From positions 1-6,640 of the forward strand of contig JAFMJM010000135.1 in assembly GCA_017853455.1 (NCBI GenBank): a stretch of DNA of 6,640 bases, written 5' to 3'. This DNA comes from Acidimicrobiia bacterium. Its GTDB lineage: Bacteria > Actinomycetota > Acidimicrobiia > IMCC26256 > PALSA-555. Position 1 is the first letter of the stretch; every line of letters starts with the position of its first letter. Below the pieces are notes generated by a model that was given only the letters and a program-made list of their open reading frames with translations, was not told the origin of the DNA and made no database searches. Positions 1 through 4,172 of the stretch are shown here, piece after piece. A program made the translations under genes and the position numbers.

Positions 1-551
1 TGGGGGTACCGCCGGGCGTCGAACGCCTCGAGCGGCAGGCAGGCGACGTCACCGGGGACCGGCACCGGCGACCACGCCTCCCCGGCCCGGGCGCGCCACG
101 AGCGGTCGCTGACGATCCACTCGTCGCCGACCAGTGTCTCGAACACCACCGACCCGGCACCGAGGGTGTAGGTGGGCGGCACGGGCGTCCACCACGAGGT
201 GGCCGTCCCGAAGTGGCGGGCCGTGATCGCGAGCACGTTCTCGCCGACCACGAGGTGCGGGGCCAGGTCGACCACGTCGTAGTGCGCCCGCCGCGGGTCG
301 GAGCGCACCGGGCCGCGGGCCACCTCGGTGCCGTTGACGACCAGGCGGTAGCGGCCGTCGACCCAGATCCGGGCGGGCACCGTGGTCGGCACGACCGCCA
401 GGTCGAACGACCGCCGGAGCAGGGCCACGGTGTCGACGGGGTCGGCGAGCACCGCCCGCGTCGCCGTCTCGGTGACGATCGCCGGGGGGCGGTGCCAGAT
501 CCACTTCGCCCGCCAACGGGTCGCGAACGGGGCCGGGTGCGCGAGGTCCAT
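1..551 (-). CDS. Alpha-L-rhamnosidase-like protein (GH78 type), N-terminal part only
   Basis: The visible 183 codons read as the N-terminal beta-sandwich region of a GH78-type alpha-L-rhamnosidase, an enzyme family that removes terminal rhamnose from glycosides. Family-like features are WRAKWIW near residue 13, RIWVDGRYRLVVNG followed by RGPVRSDPR, the stretch YDVVDLAPHLVVGENVLAI, the segment DEWIVSDRSWRA, and an E-F-DARRYP run at the cut edge. Known GH78 proteins carry the catalytic (alpha/alpha)6 barrel downstream, so the catalytic residues lie outside this window and activity cannot be judged. The ATG at 549-551 is the first possible start: an in-frame TAG lies at 561-563 with only three non-start codons between. 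Upstream is GGGGG rather than a clear Shine-Dalgarno. No signal peptide is seen, so this part suggests a cytoplasmic enzyme. It is transcribed divergently from the A-T-TE gene. An alternative is another glycosidase or a lectin-like protein with the same accessory domain. Confidence 0.72.
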   Translation of the reverse strand, partial: MDLAHPAPFATRWRAKWIWHRPPAIVTETATRAVLADPVDTVALLRRSFDLAVVPTTVPARIWVDGRYRLVVNGTEVARGPVRSDPRRAHYDVVDLAPHLVVGENVLAITARHFGTATSWWTPVPPTYTLGAGSVVFETLVGDEWIVSDRSWRARAGEAWSPVPVPGDVACLPLEAFDARRYP

Positions 552-574
552 CCCCCGACGCTAGGCCACCGGAC

Positions 575-595
575 CCGGACCGGGACCCGGTCCGG
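575..595. promoter_or_regulatory. Perfect inverted repeat in divergent intergenic region (candidate operator)
   Basis: The left arm CCGGACCGGG (575-584) and the right arm CCCGGTCCGG (586-595) are exact reverse complements around one central base. The octamer GGACCCGG also occurs twice as a direct repeat, at 571-578 and 583-590. The site lies 24 bp upstream of the rhamnosidase-like start and 112 bp upstream of the A-T-TE start. That is a natural place for a repressor or activator that controls both genes. The symmetry is seen directly; the operator role is inferred. GC-rich DNA raises the chance of such palindromes, although 10 matched bases per arm in a 156-bp gap is still notable. Confidence 0.4.
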
Positions 596-648
596 ACGGA
601 ATTTGGACGCCCCGGCGGCCGGATCGGGTCGGAGGATCACGACCGGGC

Positions 649-657
649 TGGTATCAA
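649..657 (+). promoter_or_regulatory. Possible extended -10 promoter element for the A-T-TE gene
   Basis: TGG followed by TATCAA (652-657) resembles an extended -10 element (TGn-TATAAT, 4 of 6 matches). It is one of the few AT-containing stretches in the intergenic region. It would give a 5' leader of roughly 45 bases before the GTG at 708. No convincing -35 hexamer stands at the usual spacing. The call rests on this weak match alone. Confidence 0.2.
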
Positions 658-693
658 CGTCGGTACCCCGCCCTCGGCCCACCGACCCGGCCC

Positions 694-697
694 GGAG
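694..697 (+). promoter_or_regulatory. Ribosome binding site for the A-T-TE gene
   Basis: GGAG lies 10 bases upstream of the GTG at 708-710. It decides the start. The reading frame stays open back to 213, but that extension runs antisense through the rhamnosidase-like gene, and the intergenic part has no in-frame ATG or GTG before 708. Confidence 0.55.
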
Positions 698-707
698 CCA
701 CCGACCC

Positions 708-3173
708 GTGACCCGCCCCTCGACCGCCAATCCCCTCGCCGACCGGATCGTCGCGCTCGCGGCCGCCACCCCCGACCGGGTGGCGGTTCGCGACGGCGCC
801 GTCGCCGTCACCTTCACCGAACTGGCCGACCGGGTGGCGCGCACCGCCGGTTCGGTCCTGGCCGCTCTCGGGGACGTGCCGCCGCCCGGCGTCATGGTGC
901 CGGTGCTCGTCCGGCGCGACGCCGAGGCGCCGGTCGGCATCCTCGGGGTCCACCACGCCGGTCTCGCCGTCGTGCCGATCGACGCCGAGCTGCCCGCCGA
1001 CGCGCTCCGAGGCCTCTGGCGACGGGCCGGCAACCCCGGTGTCGTCGTCGCCGACGACGCCGACGTCGACCACCTCGCGGCCGCCCTCCCCGGGGTGACG
1101 GTGGTGTCGCCGGGTACCGGCGACCCGGTGCCGGTCCGCCCGGTCGCGCCCGACGCCCTCGCCGTCGTGCTGTTCACCTCGGGGTCGACGGGTGTGCCGA
1201 AGGGCGTGATGTACGACCACGACCTGGTGGACGCGGCGATCGGGCGCTGGAACGCGCCGATCCTCTCCGGGCCGGCCGGGTCGACCTGCGGTCTCCTCTT
1301 CCCGTTCCATTTCTGGGGCGGATACCAGCGGATCCTGGGCCTCGCCACCGGCCGGCCGTTGGCGATCGTCGACCCGACCCAACTCGACGCCGCCGCCATC
1401 CTCGACCGACTCGAGCACGACGGGGTCGAGATGGTCGGTCTGATCCCGACGATGGTCCCGGTCCTCGCCGCCGCCGCCCGGGAGTCGGGACGGCGGCTCG
1501 ACCGGGTCCGCTGCGTGACCCTCGGTGGCGAATCGGTGTCGTGGCACCACGTCGACCTGGTCCGCTCGTTCGTCGCTCCCGACGCCTGGATCTCCAACGG
1601 GTACGGCGGCAGCGAGGCGCCCCTCGGCTCCTTCCGGTTCGAGCTCCCGCCCGACCGACCCATCGGGATCGGTCCGCTGCCGATCGGCGAGCCGGTCGCT
1701 CCCGGCGGGATCCGCTTCGAGCCGGTCGACGACGCACCGGACGCCCCCGCCGCGATCGTGGTGTGCGGCCCGGTGGCCCTCGGCTACCTCGGCGACCCCG
1801 AGCTCACCGCCCACGCCTTCCCGGTCCTCCCCCACGGGATCCGCGCCTGGCGCACCGGCGACGTGGTCGGGCGCAACGGTGCCGGTGAGCTGTTCCACGT
1901 GGGGCGCATCGACGACCTGGCCAAGATCAACGGCAAGCTCGTCGCCCCCGCCCAGACCCAGACCGCCCTGCTCGCGCTCGACGGCGTGCAGGAGGCGGCG
2001 GTCCTCGCCCAGCCGATCGGCGGACGCCCGCGGCTGGTCGCCCACGTCGTGGCCGACGACACCACCGACCCGGACCGGATCCGCAGTTCCCTGCGCGCCG
2101 TGCTGCCCGCGCACCAGCTGCCGGGCGTCCTGGTCCGCCACGACCGCCTGCCGACGACCCCGTCCACCAAGGTCGACCGACAGGCGCTCCTCGGACCGGA
2201 TCCGGTTCCCTGGCGCACGGCCCCGGCGGTCGAGCCCCGCACGGCGTTCGAGGCGCAGATCCACCGCCTCGCCACCGACGTCCTCGGCGTGCCCCTCGGC
2301 GTCGACGACGACCTCTGGGAGCTGGGGCTCGACTCCCTCGGCGCCCTCGAGCTGTCCGCCGCCCTGCGGGAGAACGGCCTCGACGTCGTCGCCGACGTCC
2401 TGGCCGAGCAGCCCACGATCGCCGGACTGGCCGCCCACCTCGACGACGACCACGCGGCGGAGTTCACCGAGATCCGACTCAACCCGGGTGGGTCCCGCCC
2501 CACCGTCTGGTGCGTTCCCGGCGGAGGCGGGACGTCGATCGTCTTCCGGTCGCTCGCGAACGCGCTCGGGCCGGATCAGCCCCTCGCCGTCGTCGAGCCC
2601 CGGGGGTACCGCACCTCCGGACGGCCGCGCCTGCGCGTCCGCTCCGCCGCCCGCGACCTCGTCGGGCTGGTCGAACGGCACGGTCCGCCCGGACCGGTGG
2701 TCGTGGTCGGCTACTCGGCCGGCGTGAAGGTCGCGCACGAGGCGTGCCGTCAACTCGCCGGTCGCGGCTGGTCGCCGCGGCTCGTGGCCATCGACGGCGG
2801 GCCGGCCCGCCAGCGCCCCCAGCCACCCCACCCCGGCGCCCGGGCCTGGTTCCGCCACCACGCCTCCCTCGCCCGCAAGAGCGCGCGGGCCGCCCGGTCC
2901 TGGGTGGTCGCACGTCCGCGGACCGGGCGCGACGGACCCGACGACGACTTCGTCGCCTACTTCCGGTGGGCCGCCCGGTTCCACCGTCCGGGACCCACGA
3001 CGTTCCCGGCACAGTTGGTGTTCGGCGACGACGGAAGCGTGGTCGGCTGGCCCACCCCACCAGATCGGGTGGTGGTCGTCGGTGGCGACCACGTGACGAT
3101 CCTGCACCCACCCAACGTGGCGGCGGTGGCCGCCCTGGTCAGCGCCGAGTTCGACGCTGCGTTCAGCCGGTGA
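708..3173 (+). CDS. Single-module NRPS-like enzyme, A-T-TE (adenylation, carrier, thioesterase)
   Basis: This 821-residue protein should activate a carboxylic acid as acyl-AMP, load it on its own phosphopantetheine arm and release it through a thioesterase. Adenylation motifs are visible in order: A2 GLAVVPID (85-92), A3 LFTSGSTGVPKG (155-166), A5 NGYGGSE (297-303), A6 VVCGPVALGYL (351-361), A7 WRTGD (381-385), A8 GRIDDLAKINGKLV (399-412), and the A10 lysine K488 in PSTKVDR. The carrier domain has LGLDSLGALEL with attachment serine S543. The C-terminal type I thioesterase has GYSAG (S670), D696 in AIDGG and H795 in GGDHV, a plausible catalytic triad. There is no condensation domain. The A4 region reads FPFHFWGG (from residue 199), so the aspartate that binds the alpha-amino group of amino acids is absent, which points to a non-amino-acid substrate such as an aryl, keto or other acyl acid. 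GTG 708 is chosen for its GGAG site and because the A domain begins directly after it. Substrate and product are unknown. Confidence 0.88.
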   Translation: MTRPSTANPLADRIVALAAATPDRVAVRDGAVAVTFTELADRVARTAGSVLAALGDVPPPGVMVPVLVRRDAEAPVGILGVHHAGLAVVPIDAELPADALRGLWRRAGNPGVVVADDADVDHLAAALPGVTVVSPGTGDPVPVRPVAPDALAVVLFTSGSTGVPKGVMYDHDLVDAAIGRWNAPILSGPAGSTCGLLFPFHFWGGYQRILGLATGRPLAIVDPTQLDAAAILDRLEHDGVEMVGLIPTMVPVLAAAARESGRRLDRVRCVTLGGESVSWHHVDLVRSFVAPDAWISNGYGGSEAPLGSFRFELPPDRPIGIGPLPIGEPVAPGGIRFEPVDDAPDAPAAIVVCGPVALGYLGDPELTAHAFPVLPHGIRAWRTGDVVGRNGAGELFHVGRIDDLAKINGKLVAPAQTQTALLALDGVQEAAVLAQPIGGRPRLVAHVVADDTTDPDRIRSSLRAVLPAHQLPGVLVRHDRLPTTPSTKVDRQALLGPDPVPWRTAPAVEPRTAFEAQIHRLATDVLGVPLGVDDDLWELGLDSLGALELSAALRENGLDVVADVLAEQPTIAGLAAHLDDDHAAEFTEIRLNPGGSRPTVWCVPGGGGTSIVFRSLANALGPDQPLAVVEPRGYRTSGRPRLRVRSAARDLVGLVERHGPPGPVVVVGYSAGVKVAHEACRQLAGRGWSPRLVAIDGGPARQRPQPPHPGARAWFRHHASLARKSARAARSWVVARPRTGRDGPDDDFVAYFRWAARFHRPGPTTFPAQLVFGDDGSVVGWPTPPDRVVVVGGDHVTILHPPNVAAVAALVSAEFDAAFSR

Positions 3174-4128
3174 ACGACGGGGTGAGCTCGACCGGCTGCA
3201 CCGAGTCGGGCACCTGGGTCTGCCCCGAGGCGTCGTCACCCCAGGCGACGATGGTGCCGTCGGTCCGGCGGGCCAACGTGAAGTTGGCGCCGGCCGCGAT
3301 CTCCGTGAAGGTGCCACTCGGCGCGTCGAGCTGCCCGTAGGTGTCGTCGCCCCAGCAGGTGATGGTCGCATCCGCCGCGATGGCACACGAGTGGGCGTAG
3401 CCGGCGGTCACCGCCTGCCAGCCGGTGCCGGCGGGCGGGGTGGCCCGGCCGTCGCCGTTCTCGCCCCAGCACGCCAGGGCACCGACGCCGTCGATGGCAC
3501 ACGTGTGGGTGCGCCCGGCCCCGAGCTCGGTCCAGCCGGTGCCGCCCGGCTTGCCGAGCTGTCCGGCCCAGTCGCCGCCCCAGCAGGTGATGGCGCCCGA
3601 CGCCGTGAGCGCGCAGGTGTGGGACCCGCCCGCCGAGATCTGGGTGAAGCCCGGACCCACCGGCGCACCGCTCACGATGCCGGTACTGCCCTCGGCGCCG
3701 TTGTCACCGCCCCAACAGACGATCCCGCCGACGTCGGACAGCGCGCAGGTGAAGAACCCACCGGCACTGACCTGGGCGTAGGTGTTGCCGATCGGCGGCA
3801 CCGCCTGGTCGGTGAGGTAGGGGGCGTAGGGCGACAGGTTGGACCCCCAGCAGGCGATCGCCTGGTCGGGGGTCAGGGCGCAGCCGTGGTAGCGCCCGGC
3901 GGTGACGGCGGCGAACGCACCCGTCGGCGCGTCGAGCTGGCCGTCGGTGTCGTCACCCCAGCAGACGATTCCGCCCGAGGGGGCGAGTGCACAGGCGAAG
4001 TCCTTGCCCCCGGCGATGCCGGTGGCGGGAGCGGTGACCGCGCCACCGGCGAGCGAGCCGGGCACGGGGAGAACGGCCACGGCCAGGATCGCCATGGCCA
4101 CGACGACGGGGATCCGGAGTCTGCGCAC
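3163..4128 (-). CDS. Secreted RCC1/BLIP-II-like seven-repeat beta-propeller protein
   Basis: This is a 321-residue exported protein of unknown partner. The N-terminus (MRRLR, then hydrophobic residues 6-22, then PGSLA) is a typical Sec signal peptide with likely cleavage near A27. The remainder is seven short RCC1-type repeats with the pattern AGxxHTCAL...G.I.CWGDDxxGQL. Such repeats form beta-propellers; seven matches a closed RCC1 or BLIP-II ring. Repeats 1-6 each carry a cysteine pair (CAL and CWG); repeat 7 has neither (TLARR, VAWG). No transmembrane anchor or sorting signal follows. The start is GTG 4126-4128: an in-frame TAG sits at 4138-4140 and no Shine-Dalgarno is seen. A later ATG (residue 12) would remove the basic part of the signal peptide. 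The gene lies 44 bp after the beta-helix gene, possibly in one operon, and its 3' end overlaps the convergent A-T-TE gene. A binding role is inferred; enzymatic activity is not indicated. Confidence 0.85.
   Translation of the reverse strand: MRRLRIPVVVAMAILAVAVLPVPGSLAGGAVTAPATGIAGGKDFACALAPSGGIVCWGDDTDGQLDAPTGAFAAVTAGRYHGCALTPDQAIACWGSNLSPYAPYLTDQAVPPIGNTYAQVSAGGFFTCALSDVGGIVCWGGDNGAEGSTGIVSGAPVGPGFTQISAGGSHTCALTASGAITCWGGDWAGQLGKPGGTGWTELGAGRTHTCAIDGVGALACWGENGDGRATPPAGTGWQAVTAGYAHSCAIAADATITCWGDDTYGQLDAPSGTFTEIAAGANFTLARRTDGTIVAWGDDASGQTQVPDSVQPVELTPSFTG
3208..4017 (-). repeat. Seven-fold RCC1-like protein repeat array
   Basis: Seven tandem units of about 37-45 codons are recognisable by AGG/AGR..CAL...CWG and an aromatic-x-valine/isoleucine end (FAAV, YAQV, FTQI, WTEL, WQAV, FTEI). 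The units are shorter than the 50-60 residues of classic RCC1 blades and nearer to the short repeats of BLIP-II. At DNA level the units share segments such as CCCCAGCAGGTGATGG. The segments 3321-3358 and 3927-3964 match at 35 of 38 positions. Confidence 0.8.
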
Positions 4129-4172
4129 GCCGGGAATCTAGCCAGCGGGGCGTTCGGCGGGTTCGATTGGGG

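Noticed and set aside
213..707. N-terminal extension of the A-T-TE frame back to position 213
   Set aside because: It is antisense to the rhamnosidase-like gene, translates to Arg/Gly/Asp-rich sequence with no domain, and has no ribosome binding site; GTG 708 has GGAG and is directly followed by the A domain.
1525..2727. 400-residue plus-strand frame inside the A-T-TE gene
   Set aside because: It is a frame-shifted shadow rich in Ser/Pro/Arg/Thr with no domain signature; the main frame carries motifs A5 to TE across the same bases.
3072..3092. Hairpin with 7-bp stem (GTGGTCG/CGACCAC) and 7-base loop, about 70 bp beyond the propeller stop on the minus strand
   Set aside because: It sits within thioesterase codons around the catalytic His and has no T-tract on either strand, so it is not supported as an intrinsic terminator.
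654..3386. 910-residue open frame on the minus strand opposite the A-T-TE gene
   Set aside because: It is a GC-bias shadow: low-complexity Gly/Arg/Asp/Val-rich translation, no recognisable domain, and it lies antisense to a gene with a complete set of catalytic motifs.
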